Part shown: positions 45,599-53,995 of the stretch, one piece after another
How the letters are laid out: each line of letters starts with the position of its first letter
How positions within the stretch are numbered: the first letter of the stretch is position 1
Source: Rhodospirillales bacterium URHD0017
Lineage (GTDB): Bacteria; Pseudomonadota; Alphaproteobacteria; Reyranellales; Reyranellaceae
NCBI GenBank assembly: GCA_900110395.1
Contig: FODP01000006.1
Location: 354,821 to 418,820, forward strand
Reading direction: 5' to 3'
DNA: 64,000 nucleotides
Made by a program: the position numbers and the translations under genes
The notes under the pieces: generated by a model
Seen by the model: only the letters and a program-made list of their open reading frames with translations
What the model was told of the DNA's origin: nothing
Database searches by the model: none

Positions 45599-45937
45599 CC
45601 GGCATTATGTATCAACCACACCTAGCCATTTCAGCGGCAATCCAAGCTCCTAACCCCCATGCTTAAGCCTCTGACGGGAGGCTGTCATGGCGGCTCGCGG
45701 CCGAAACGCATTTGGGAGCGAACAAGAGCGCCGTGGCTGTCGCCCTCATTGTTGCGCAACTGGAGGAGCGCGAGCGTAGCGGGCTCGCGCGAATGGCGCT
45801 GCGTCGGCTCACGCCCCCAACGGAGGCTACGCAACCTCCCACACAAGACGATCCCCCAAGCCGCCGCCGGACTTGATTAAGCCTCTTACCCGATGATGGC
45901 ACAGACACGCGCCGACCCGCTTCCCGACCGCGTGATG
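45599..45937. other. Gene-free region with a ten-base direct repeat
   Basis: TTAAGCCTCT occurs at about 45664 and 45878, bracketing roughly 210 bases without a convincing gene. It could be the duplicated target of a decayed insertion, or chance. Confidence 0.3.
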
Positions 45938-46331
45938 GGATCGCGTTCACGGCACCTCCGCGGAAATCCCCGCAAGCCATTGACGCCTGTGCTCCTTCCG
46001 GCATCGGCACGGGCCGTGCGCTGTCGCTTAAACAGCGACAGAAACGACAATGCGCGTTGCCCCGGCTTCGGAAACTGCCGGCACTGCCCGCATTTCTACT
46101 GTCTCACTTTTTGGGGCCGGTACCGTGCAGTCCACCCGTAATTTCGATAGTTAAGATAGTTTAGATGTTGGTTTTCGAGTGTGGGCAGGTCCCGGCTTTG
46201 CTCGATCCGGAAGCGGCGCCCGGCCGGCCGGCCGCCGGAGAGGCGCGCGAGGTATCGGATGGACGATGCAAAGAGCGGAGCCCGGAAGGTGGGCGCAGGA
46301 TCTATATAACTAAGGTGCTCGATCAAGTCAA
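45938..46331 (-). repeat. Dispersed intergenic element, copy B, with its own promoter
   Basis: Diverged copy of 14477-14894 in the same orientation. Shared blocks are GGATCGCGTTC (45938-45948), AACGACAATGCG (46043-46054), an exact 20-mer (46160-46179) and ACGATGCAAAGAGC (46263-46276). Like copy A it lies between convergent genes. The AT-rich strip holds imperfect tandem units of GATAGTTA/GATAGTTT. Confidence 0.6.
46303..46331 (-). promoter_or_regulatory. Sigma-70 promoter of element copy B
   Basis: On the minus strand TTGACT (46331-46326) and TATATA (46308-46303) are 17 bases apart, exactly as in copy A, although the spacer sequence differs. Confidence 0.65.
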
Positions 46332-46445
46332 TAACTAAAGTGTTGCCCGTCAGTTTGCCTTTGCGAACCTCGACCCAGACGATATCGGTTACGACCGCAA
46401 AGCCCGCGTGAAGCAGCAACCAGCCCGGTGTGCGTTGCGGCTCGG

Positions 46446-46850
46446 CTAGAGCGACCGGTCGCTAATCCGTTCCCATGTCAGTTCGCGCGTCACCGCCACG
46501 CCGTCGATCTCCGACGACGGCGGCGTCAGGACCATGTGCTCGCCCTCGAAGCGGACCTTGCGCACTTGCGGCGCCGTGAAGCGCACCGGATCGCAGTTGG
46601 CGTCGACGGTGGTGATGAGCGTGCTGCCGTCGAACGTGTAGTTGCCGCAGTAGGACGAGTATTGCCGCGGCGTGCCCTCCGGCAGGCTGGCGCGGCCATC
46701 GACCAGCACGGACATCTGGCGGCCGTCGCCGGTCAGCGACAGCAGGCCCATGCCGCGCGGCCCGAATGGCACGCCGACCTGCTTGCCGCGTGGATCGGTC
46801 GCCCGGGTCGAGACCAGGCGCCAGACCCCGACGACGCTTCGTTCCGCCAT
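46446..46850 (-). CDS. Lipocalin-like domain protein
   Basis: A 134-residue protein resembling the bacterial lipocalin-like (PF13924) group: VGVWRLVSTRATDPRGK at the start, then alternating strands with SSYCGNYTFDG and a charged end (ELTWERIS). No signal peptide is present. It follows the MFS gene by 11 bases on the same strand and may be co-transcribed with the efflux pair. The function is unknown. Confidence 0.72.
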   Translation of the reverse strand: MAERSVVGVWRLVSTRATDPRGKQVGVPFGPRGMGLLSLTGDGRQMSVLVDGRASLPEGTPRQYSSYCGNYTFDGSTLITTVDANCDPVRFTAPQVRKVRFEGEHMVLTPPSSEIDGVAVTRELTWERISDRSL

Positions 46851-46861
46851 TGTCGATCTCC

Positions 46862-48445
46862 CTAGCTGAAGGCAAGCCGCCGCGAGCGGCGTTGCGAGCG
46901 CGACAGCATGGCGGCCGGGATCAGGGCAAGCAACGCCACGGCACCGACGACGATGAAGGTGTCGGAGAAGGCCATCGACTGGGCGTTGATGTTCAGGATC
47001 GTGCCGAGATATTCCATCGCCCCCGCCTTCTGCTGCTGGAACGGCAACCCGGAGCGCTGCAGGAGCTGCTGGACCTGGTGCAGCAGGCGCTCGGTCGTGT
47101 GGTTGTCCCAGCCCTGGGTCGCGGTCAGCGCGTCGGCATGGAAGCGTGTGCGCACCTCGAAGAAGGCCACCATCAGGTTGATGCCGAAGGCGCCACCGAG
47201 CTGGCGCATGAAGTTGGCGACGCCCGAACCCTGGCGCACCTTGTCGGCCGGCAGCGCCTTCAGCGAGGAGGCGTTCAGGCTGGGGTTGATGAGACCGAGG
47301 CCCAGCCGCGACACCATGATCATGGCCACCAGGGTCCAGAAGGTCGTGTCGACGTCGGCCACGGTCATCCAGGCGAAGCCCGCTGCGAACAGCAGCAGGC
47401 CGATGATGATCATGACCGAGGCCGGCATGGCGTCTGAAAGCCTTCCGGCCACCGGGAAGATGAAGGCGAGCATGATGCCGGCCGGCATCATCATCAGCCC
47501 GGCCAGGAGCGGTGTGAAGCCGATGATGGTCTGCACGAACACGGGGATGACGTAGGTCGAGCCCATCATGCCGGCGCCGAAGATGAAGGCGATCATGGCG
47601 GCGGCGGAGAACTCGATGTTGGCGAAGATACGCACGTCGAGCAGCGCCCGCGGCGTGTGCAGCTCCCACAGGATGAAGGCAAGGCCGGCCACGGCACCGA
47701 CCACGAGGCGCAGCACGATGATATCCGAGTTCCAGCCTTCACGCTGGCCGTCGGCGATGCCGGTCATCAGGCCGAACAGGCTGATGCAGAGCAGCGCGAA
47801 GCCCAGCCAGTCGAACGGCGGGATCTCGCGCGGGATGCGCCGGGTCGGCATGAACAATAGGCCCATGCCGGCGGCGATGACGCAGAACGGCAGCGAGATG
47901 AAGAAGACGTAGCGCCACGAGAAGTACTCGATCATCAGGCCGCCCATGGTCGGGCCGATGGCCGGCGCGAACACCACGCCGAGGCCGAACACGCCCATCG
48001 CCATGCCGCGGCGGTCGGGCGGGAAGACGGTGAAGATGGTGGCCATCACCAGCGGCTGGGCGACGCCGGCGCTGAAACCCTGCAGGACGCGGGAGAAGAT
48101 CAGCCAGTGCTCGGTCGGCGCCGTGCCGCCCATCAGGGCGCCCACCGAGAAGAAGAGCAGTGCGCCGACGAAGATGCGGCGCTCGCCAAAGATGCCGACC
48201 AGCCAGGCATTGATCAGCATGCCCGCGGTCATGGTCGCCATGTAGGCCGACGACATCCACTGCGCCTGGTCCTGGCCGATGCCGAAGGCGCCCATGACGT
48301 CGGGCACGGCGACGTTCACCGTGGTCATCGCCAGGACCATGGAGACCACGCCGACCATGCCGGTGATGGTGACCAGCCAGCGATAGGCGGGACCGTAGCG
48401 CTCGCGCAGGACCTGGGCGGTCTGGACGACGTTGCTGTCGGTCAT
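46862..48445 (-). CDS. DHA2 family MFS drug efflux transporter (EmrB-like)
   Basis: A 527-residue inner-membrane protein with about 14 membrane segments. The family motif A is poorly kept, but the DHA2 motif C-like region (GLGVVFAPAIGPTMGGLM) and the opening MVLAMTTVNVAVPDV are clear. It pairs with the EmrA-like adaptor encoded upstream. Its ATG lies six bases after a twin-palindrome repeat and has no visible ribosome binding site. Substrates are probably lipophilic drugs or acids. Confidence 0.88.
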   Translation of the reverse strand: MTDSNVVQTAQVLRERYGPAYRWLVTITGMVGVVSMVLAMTTVNVAVPDVMGAFGIGQDQAQWMSSAYMATMTAGMLINAWLVGIFGERRIFVGALLFFSVGALMGGTAPTEHWLIFSRVLQGFSAGVAQPLVMATIFTVFPPDRRGMAMGVFGLGVVFAPAIGPTMGGLMIEYFSWRYVFFISLPFCVIAAGMGLLFMPTRRIPREIPPFDWLGFALLCISLFGLMTGIADGQREGWNSDIIVLRLVVGAVAGLAFILWELHTPRALLDVRIFANIEFSAAAMIAFIFGAGMMGSTYVIPVFVQTIIGFTPLLAGLMMMPAGIMLAFIFPVAGRLSDAMPASVMIIIGLLLFAAGFAWMTVADVDTTFWTLVAMIMVSRLGLGLINPSLNASSLKALPADKVRQGSGVANFMRQLGGAFGINLMVAFFEVRTRFHADALTATQGWDNHTTERLLHQVQQLLQRSGLPFQQQKAGAMEYLGTILNINAQSMAFSDTFIVVGAVALLALIPAAMLSRSQRRSRRLAFS

Positions 48446-48451
48446 GGCGGG

Positions 48452-48532
48452 GGGCGCGCCACTCCAGTGGCGCGATCATGTGTTGGATCGACAAAGACGC
48501 GCGACTGGAGTCGCGCGCGCCCAGCGAAGACG
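48452..48532. repeat. Complete twin-palindrome repeat between emrA-like and emrB-like genes
   Basis: The left palindrome CGCGCCACTCCAGTGGCGCG and right palindrome CGCGCGACTGGAGTCGCGCG also pair with each other around a spacer with TCATG...GATC-ACAAAGA. The element ends in CCCAGCGAAGACG against the stop codon of the adaptor gene. The same end sequence is at 19-31. Confidence 0.85.
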
Positions 48533-49735
48533 TTAACGCACGTCAATTTCGACTTCGACCATCATGCCCGGCGTCAGCGGCTTGGGCATCTCGACCATGT
48601 CGATCTTCACCGGCACGCGCTGGGTGATCTTGGTGAAGTTGCCGGACGGGTTGGGCGTCGGCAGCAGTGCGAAGCGCGCCGTGGTGGCGCTGCCGATGCG
48701 CGCCACCTTGCCGACGAAACGGTCGTTGGGATAGGCGTCGACCGAGACGACTACCATCTGGCCGAGCTTCAGGCGGCCGACCTGGGTCTCCTTGATGTTG
48801 GCCTCGACCCAGACCTCGTCGGAATTGTGCAGCAGCATGATGCGCTGGCCCGACTGCACGTACTCGCCCGGCAGCACGAAGGTGCGGTCGATCACGGCCG
48901 GGATCGGGCTCTTGATGGTGCGGTCCTCGACGTCGACGTTCTGCTGGTGCATCTGCGCCGCGAGGTTGGCGACCTGGTGGTCGAGCGCGGCGATCTGCGC
49001 GTCGATCACGCCGAGCTTGTCCTGCTCGACCTTGGCTTCCTCGAGGCTGTTCAGCGCCTGGTCGAGCTCGGCGCGCGCCTGCTGGAGCTGGCTGTCGAGC
49101 TTCTCGACGGCCGACTGCGCCACCTGCAGCGCACGCTCATTGGAAACGCGACGCTCGAACAGCGACCATTGGCGCTCGAGCTCGTTCTTGGCGAAATCGA
49201 GGTCGGACTTGGTCGCCGCCACCGCTCTGTCGCGCGCCTGAACGACCGAGGCGCGTGTCTTGGCCAGCGCATCGGCTTGGTTCAAGGCGAGGCGCCGTTC
49301 GGCCCTGAGCCGCGTGCGCTCGGCCCGCACGCCGTCGATCTGTGCCCTGAGCGCGTCGCTCTTCAGCTTGGCCGCGCGGTCGTCGATGTTCGCCACGACC
49401 TGGCCCGCGGCGATCCGCATGCCCTCGCGTACCGGCATGTCGACGACCCAGCCGTCGGCGCGGCTGGAGATGGTGACGATGTCGGCGGTGACGCGCGCGT
49501 CGTATTCGTAGATGTGGGTGAACCTGAGATAGAGCTCGCGGCCGCCATAGACGAGGGCCGCCAGCACCACCGCGACGATGGCCAGGGTCCTGGGGCCAAT
49601 CGGCAGGCGGCCACGCCCGGCCGCCCAGAGGGACGGTCGAGGGGCGACGGCAACGCGCGGCGGGCTGACAGCGGGAGCCGGGGAAGCCGGTGTCGAAACC
49701 GTCCTGGCGACAGGTGGTGAAACCGACTGATCCAC
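48533..49735 (-). CDS. HlyD/EmrA-type membrane fusion protein
   Basis: A 400-residue adaptor with a Pro/Ala-rich cytoplasmic start, one membrane segment (about 48-66), a lipoyl-type half (SRADGWVVDMPVREGMRIAAG), a long coiled coil (about 115-250, many Gln/Ala/Glu heptads) and the second half (TIKSPIPAVIDRTFVLPGE). It should join the MFS pump downstream to an outer-membrane channel. Upstream is a divergent monooxygenase gene with a TetR-like palindrome between them. Confidence 0.87.
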   Translation of the reverse strand: MDQSVSPPVARTVSTPASPAPAVSPPRVAVAPRPSLWAAGRGRLPIGPRTLAIVAVVLAALVYGGRELYLRFTHIYEYDARVTADIVTISSRADGWVVDMPVREGMRIAAGQVVANIDDRAAKLKSDALRAQIDGVRAERTRLRAERRLALNQADALAKTRASVVQARDRAVAATKSDLDFAKNELERQWSLFERRVSNERALQVAQSAVEKLDSQLQQARAELDQALNSLEEAKVEQDKLGVIDAQIAALDHQVANLAAQMHQQNVDVEDRTIKSPIPAVIDRTFVLPGEYVQSGQRIMLLHNSDEVWVEANIKETQVGRLKLGQMVVVSVDAYPNDRFVGKVARIGSATTARFALLPTPNPSGNFTKITQRVPVKIDMVEMPKPLTPGMMVEVEIDVR

Positions 49736-49798
49736 GAGGAGGTTACCGGGCGCCCGGCCGACAGCTTGTCATCCAAAAACAATAAGCCTGAAACATTC

Positions 49799-49817
49799 GT
49801 CCGACCATCGGTCGGAC
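49799..49817. promoter_or_regulatory. TetR-type operator candidate in the divergent efflux/monooxygenase promoter region
   Basis: GTCCGACC-ATC-GGTCGGAC is an exact eight-base inverted repeat with a three-base spacer. CCGACC...GGTCGG resembles TetR-family sites. No TetR gene lies in the window, so the regulator would be encoded elsewhere. Confidence 0.5.
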
Positions 49818-49963
49818 CGGCTTGCTGCACCGCACTTGGTGCATGCCGGCCCCGGCAATGTGTCCGGCGGCGAGACTTGCCAAGCCGGCCAAGGCGGGAG
49901 ACCGTTGGAAACACGCTGAATTCCCGGCTCGCACAGCAAAAACAATACAGGAACGCCTGAAAG

Positions 49964-51610
49964 ATGCCTGACGCCTCGCACGGTTCCGTTCCCCGGCAGC
50001 TCGATGTCGCCATCGTCGGCGGCGGCCTGGCCGGACTTTATGCCATCCATCGCCTGCGCGGCATGGGCCTCAGGGTCCGGGCCTACGAAGCGGGCTCGGG
50101 CGTCGGCGGGACCTGGTTCTGGAACCGCTATCCCGGCGCGCGCTGCGACGTGGAGAGCCTGGAATACTCCTACAGTTTCTCCAACGAGCTGCAGCAGGAG
50201 TGGAAGTGGCCGGAGCGCTACGGCACGCAGCCCGAGATCCTGAAGTACATCAACCACGTCGCCGACCGCTTCGACCTGCGCCGCGACGTGCAGCTCAACA
50301 CCCGCATCGTCTCGGCCTTGTTCGACGACAAGACGGGCGACTGGACCCTGAAGACCGACGGCGGCGAGGAGATCCGCGCGCGCTACTGCGTCATGGCGGC
50401 GGGCAACCTCTCGACGCCGCGCGTGCCCGACTTCAAGGGCCTGAAAAATTTCAAGGGCAAGTGGTACCACTCCGGCCTGTGGCCGCATGAGGGCGTCGAC
50501 TTCAGCGGATTGCGCGTCGGCGTGATCGGCACCGGCTCGTCGGGCGTGCAGATGATCCCGATCATCGCCAGCCAGGCCAGGCACCTGACGGTGTTCCAGC
50601 GCACCGCCAACTTCAGCCTGCCGGCGCGCAACGGGCCGATGGAAGCCGAGCGCGAGAGCAGGCACAAGGCCGAGTATCCGGCGCGCCGTGCCGCCGCGGC
50701 CGACACGCCGTTCGCCATCGCGGGCCATGACAAACCGACGACGTCGGCGCTCGATGTTCCCGATGACGAGCGCAACAAGTCCTACGAGGCCAAGTGGCAG
50801 GAAGGCGGCAGCATCAGCTACCTCTATGCCTACACCGACCTGTTGGTGAACAAGCAGTCGAACGACACCGCCTCGGAGTTCGTGCGCAACAAGATCCGCG
50901 CCACGGTGAAGGACAAGCGCACCGGCGAATTGCTGGCGCCCAAGGACCACCCGATCGGCACCAAGCGGCTCTGTCTCGATACGAACTATTACGAGACCTA
51001 CAATCGCGACAACGTCAGCCTGGTCGACGTGCGCAGCGATCCGATTGCGGAGATCACCCAGACCGGCTTGCGCACCAATGGCGGTCAGACCTTCGAGCTC
51101 GACGCCCTCGTATTCGCGACCGGCTTCGACGCCATGACGGGAGCACTGCGCGAGATCGATGTCCGCACGACTGATGGCGCGATCCTGCGCGATCACTGGG
51201 AAGGCGGCCCGCTCACCTATCTCGGCCTGATGGTGTCGGGCTTCCCCAACATGTTCGTCGTCACCGGCCCCGGCAGCCCGGGCGTGAAGACCCAGATGAT
51301 CGCCTCGATCGAGCAGCACGTCGACTGGATCGCCGACTGCATCGGCCACATGCGCAAAGCCGGCTTCGACCGCATCGAGGCGTCACCGCAGGCCGAGGGC
51401 GAGTGGGTCGAGCACGTCAACAAGGTGGCCGACTCGACGCTCTATCCCCTGGCCAACAGCTGGTACATGGGCGCCAATATTCCCGGCAAGCCACGGGTGT
51501 TCATGCCCTATGTCGGCGGCTTCGACCGCTACAAGCGGCATTGCGACGCCATCGCCGCCAAGGGCTACGAAGGCTTCAGGCTCAGCAGGCACACCGCTCC
51601 CGTCGCTTGA
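49964..51610 (+). CDS. Type I Baeyer-Villiger monooxygenase
   Basis: A 548-residue flavoprotein with two dinucleotide-binding motifs (GGGLAG at 19-24 for FAD, GTGSSG at 189-194 for NADPH). Between them is the Baeyer-Villiger fingerprint F-x-G-x-x-x-H-x-x-x-W-P (163-174, FKGKWYHSGLWP). It inserts oxygen next to a ketone using NADPH and O2. It is expressed away from the efflux operon from a shared intergenic region with a TetR-like palindrome. The substrate ketone is unknown. Confidence 0.88.
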   Translation: MPDASHGSVPRQLDVAIVGGGLAGLYAIHRLRGMGLRVRAYEAGSGVGGTWFWNRYPGARCDVESLEYSYSFSNELQQEWKWPERYGTQPEILKYINHVADRFDLRRDVQLNTRIVSALFDDKTGDWTLKTDGGEEIRARYCVMAAGNLSTPRVPDFKGLKNFKGKWYHSGLWPHEGVDFSGLRVGVIGTGSSGVQMIPIIASQARHLTVFQRTANFSLPARNGPMEAERESRHKAEYPARRAAAADTPFAIAGHDKPTTSALDVPDDERNKSYEAKWQEGGSISYLYAYTDLLVNKQSNDTASEFVRNKIRATVKDKRTGELLAPKDHPIGTKRLCLDTNYYETYNRDNVSLVDVRSDPIAEITQTGLRTNGGQTFELDALVFATGFDAMTGALREIDVRTTDGAILRDHWEGGPLTYLGLMVSGFPNMFVVTGPGSPGVKTQMIASIEQHVDWIADCIGHMRKAGFDRIEASPQAEGEWVEHVNKVADSTLYPLANSWYMGANIPGKPRVFMPYVGGFDRYKRHCDAIAAKGYEGFRLSRHTAPVA

Positions 51611-51635
51611 CAGTGCGGGCGGCCGGCATGGGCCG

Positions 51636-52295
51636 CTATCCGCACTTCTGCGGGTGGACAGTCTCCACGAGCTTGCCGCCGCGCAGGCTGATGGTCTTCG
51701 CCGAGCGGATCTTCTTGCCGGCGGGATTTTCACAGCTGTCGGCATAGACCTCGGGGATGGACTGCACGACACGCGTCGTCCCGTTTGCTTCCAGCTTGAT
51801 GACATGCACGGCCACGATGAGCTGGCCCATGTTGTAGCCGCTGCCCTCGACCAGCACTTCGCTGGCACTGTCGCCGTCCAGGTCGACCGCGCCCACAAGC
51901 TTGGCGAATTGCCGGCCGGCTGGCAGGACGTGGGTGCCGACGACGTCCTTGCCCTTCAGGGCGACGATCACCTGGGCGGGCGCCTCCGGGAAGGGCTCGG
52001 CGGCGACCGGCGGCCTCTGCGACAACAGGAAGAAATCCACGTCTCCGGCCTTGGACGATTTGCCCTTGGCGTGTCCCAGCACGACGCGATCCTTGCCAAG
52101 GGCCTTGACCGCATCGGACGGCATCGACGCCAACGCCGCGGAGACCCTCGCCTGGTCAGCCGGATCGATGGCCGGCTTGGCGGTGAGGACTCCCGGCTTC
52201 GTGTAGTCGAGGATGACGACATCCTGCGCCTGCGCGACACCGGACAGGGCGAGCAGCAGGGCGCAAGCGACGGTAGCGCAACTCACGTTCTTCAT
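51636..52295 (-). CDS. Exported protein of unknown function
   Basis: A 219-residue protein with a clear signal peptide (ATVACALLLALSGVAQAQ, cleavage near residue 23) and GGAGAG before the ATG. The mature part has an alternating strand pattern, an LDGDSASEVLVEG stretch reminiscent of FG-GAP-type calcium loops, and two cysteines near the end (CENPAG and QKCG) that could form a disulfide. I do not recognise the family. It precedes no partner other than the small membrane protein upstream on the same strand. Confidence 0.65.
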   Translation of the reverse strand: MKNVSCATVACALLLALSGVAQAQDVVILDYTKPGVLTAKPAIDPADQARVSAALASMPSDAVKALGKDRVVLGHAKGKSSKAGDVDFFLLSQRPPVAAEPFPEAPAQVIVALKGKDVVGTHVLPAGRQFAKLVGAVDLDGDSASEVLVEGSGYNMGQLIVAVHVIKLEANGTTRVVQSIPEVYADSCENPAGKKIRSAKTISLRGGKLVETVHPQKCG

Positions 52296-52316
52296 CGTCT
52301 ACTCTCCTTCATGGTC

Positions 52317-52676
52317 TCAGGACCGTAGCGGGGGCAGATTCGTCGCGATGAGGAGCAGCCACGCCGCGACCGCGCCGATCCAGAGCACGACGAAGTACCA
52401 GATGTTCCGCTGCAGCCGGGCAACGCCACGCCCGGCAAGGGCATGGTCGATGACGCCGGCCGGTAAGAAGCTGAAGGACCAGACGAGTCCGGCGCCGACG
52501 ATGAGCGGCCACACGGCGTCTGGCCGCCACGCCGACAGCGGCGGATAGGCCGCGCCGACCACGGGATAAGCCGCGTAATAAAGGACGTAGCCAAGCAGAC
52601 CGAAGCTCAGAAAGCTCAGCAGGAAGGCGGCGACGAAACCCGCCAACGACCACCTCAGCGACAAGATATAGCGCAA
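52317..52676 (-). CDS. Small integral membrane protein of unknown function
   Basis: About 119 residues with roughly four hydrophobic segments (LAGFVAAFLLSFLSFGLLGY, then PLIVGAGLVWSFSFLPAG and WYFVVLWIGAVAAWLLLIA). The start is uncertain: TTG at 52676 has GGAGG ten bases ahead; another TTG at 52742 would add 22 residues. It lies 21 bases before the exported protein gene on the same strand. The function is unknown. Confidence 0.55.
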   Translation of the reverse strand: MRYILSLRWSLAGFVAAFLLSFLSFGLLGYVLYYAAYPVVGAAYPPLSAWRPDAVWPLIVGAGLVWSFSFLPAGVIDHALAGRGVARLQRNIWYFVVLWIGAVAAWLLLIATNLPPLRS

Positions 52677-52808
52677 TGCCGCCACGCCTCCGAGATTCGC
52701 GCGTTCGCCATCCGGCAGGAAACAGAACGCCAGACACGGCAATACGTTTCACGGGTTCGTGAGGCCGAAAAAATACAGGTAGATGACAAGCAATTAGACG
52801 GACCAGCG

Positions 52809-52841
52809 TTGACAGCAGGCTTCGATCTCGTGTATATGCAC
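52809..52841 (+). promoter_or_regulatory. Promoter and overlapping operator of the MarR gene
   Basis: TTGACA (52809-52814) and TATATG (52833-52838) are 18 bases apart. GTGTATATGCAC (52830-52841) covers the -10 box and nearly matches the perfect palindrome GTGTATATACAC at 53357. The predicted start of transcription falls at about the ATG at 52845, implying a leaderless message. Confidence 0.6.
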
Positions 52842-52844
52842 GAA

Positions 52845-53312
52845 ATGACGGCCCGTTCGGACATTTCGCCCCTGGCGCAGTCTCTTCTGGACAAATGCTT
52901 GTGCCATAACGCTCGCATGGCTTCGCGCGTCATCACCCGCGCCTATGACGAGGCCCTTCGGCCAATGGGATTGCGAGCGACGCAGGTTGCGGTGTTGGCT
53001 GCCGTTGGCGCGCGGGGCGCGCTATCGATCAAATCGCTGGCCGATTCGATGGAAATGGAACGCACGACGCTGACACGAAATCTGCGGCCACTCGAGGAGC
53101 AAGGATATGTCGCGATCGGCCCGGAAGGGCGTCATCGCAGCCGAGTCCTGACCCTCACGAGGTCCGGTAAAGCCGCTCTCCTGGAAGCGTTGCCGCTTTG
53201 GGAAGCAGCTCAAGGATCGGCGATGCAGCAGCTCGGCGATCAGCGCTGGCCTGTGGTTCAGAAGGCCTTCGCTGACCTCATCAACAAGGTTCATCGGACC
53301 TCCGCCTCGTAA
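52845..53312 (+). CDS. MarR family regulator controlling the downstream carbonic-anhydrase-like gene
   Basis: A 155-residue winged-helix regulator (RMASRVITRAYDEAL, LRATQVAVLAAVG, recognition helix in MEMERTTLTRNLRPLEEQGYV). The start is ATG at 52845, just after the promoter/operator, rather than an upstream TTG inside the -35 box. Nearly the same palindrome lies over its own promoter and before the next gene, so it probably represses both. The effector is unknown; two cysteines near the N-terminus (CLCHN) might sense oxidants. Confidence 0.83.
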   Translation: MTARSDISPLAQSLLDKCLCHNARMASRVITRAYDEALRPMGLRATQVAVLAAVGARGALSIKSLADSMEMERTTLTRNLRPLEEQGYVAIGPEGRHRSRVLTLTRSGKAALLEALPLWEAAQGSAMQQLGDQRWPVVQKAFADLINKVHRTSAS

Positions 53313-53356
53313 GTCGGAGTCTGCCGAAGCAGTACCGATCACAGTCACTCCATGAC

Positions 53357-53368
53357 GTGTATATACAC
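53357..53368 (+). promoter_or_regulatory. Perfect palindromic operator before the carbonic-anhydrase-like gene
   Basis: GTGTATATACAC is a perfect 12-base palindrome 20 bases before the start codon, and its inner TATA could serve as a -10 box. It matches the operator at 52830-52841 at 11 of 12 bases. Confidence 0.65.
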
Positions 53369-53388
53369 CTTACAAAAGGACCGACACC

Positions 53389-53976
53389 ATGAGCAAGTTC
53401 GACAGGTACGCGTTCAGCGCGCAGCCCTCATTCGACGAGGCCGCGACTAGAAAGGCCTTCTCGCATGCAGTCCCGCTCAGGACGCTTGTGATCTACTGTT
53501 ATGATCCGAGGGCCGCTGAAATTCCGAGCGCCGTCGCAAGACTGTTCCGCGACGAAGTATTTCCGGGCGCAATCATTCTCGACGGATCCGGAAAGAAGGT
53601 GGCATCGTCGACGACCATTTTTCCGATCATCGTTGCCGGCGGTCGCGCAATCGACGCGCTTCGGTCCATTACCGTCGCTCAGCACCTGTTCGGAATACAG
53701 AATATCGTCATCGTTCATCATTCGTATTGCGGCGCGACGACCTTCACGGCCGACGGCATCATCGATGCATACGAGCATGAGCATCATCGCGATATCTCGA
53801 ACCTGTACCAGCGAAGCAGCATATGCATCAGCGACTATGAAGCTTCCCTGAAGCACGACACGGCCCTCATCCGGGCGCACGATGGCACCCCAAGCCACGT
53901 GAACATCTTCGGCTATTTCTACGACATCGACACGGGTGCACTCATTGAGGTCGCACGGGACGTCCTCGGGGAGTGA
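53389..53976 (+). CDS. Beta-carbonic-anhydrase-like protein
   Basis: A 195-residue protein with the zinc ligands of beta carbonic anhydrases: C37 in a C-x-D-x-R motif (CYDPR, with D39 and R41), then H111 and C114 (HHSYCG). The fold-typical VVIVHHSYCGATT region is kept, but overall it is a divergent member. AAAGGA precedes the ATG. MarR control is unusual for a housekeeping carbonic anhydrase and hints at a specialised role, for example with COS, CS2 or bicarbonate under stress; this is speculation. Confidence 0.72.
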   Translation: MSKFDRYAFSAQPSFDEAATRKAFSHAVPLRTLVIYCYDPRAAEIPSAVARLFRDEVFPGAIILDGSGKKVASSTTIFPIIVAGGRAIDALRSITVAQHLFGIQNIVIVHHSYCGATTFTADGIIDAYEHEHHRDISNLYQRSSICISDYEASLKHDTALIRAHDGTPSHVNIFGYFYDIDTGALIEVARDVLGE

Positions 53977-53995
53977 TGGCCTTCATCCGATCATT

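Noticed and set aside
45664..45888. Insertion sequence remnant bounded by TTAAGCCTCT
   Set aside because: No transposase fragment or terminal inverted repeats were found; a ten-base repeat may be chance.
46096..46419. Minus-strand frame inside repeat copy B as a possible protein gene
   Set aside because: It begins upstream of the element promoter and its frame is broken by a stop in copy A; conserved bases do not follow codon positions.
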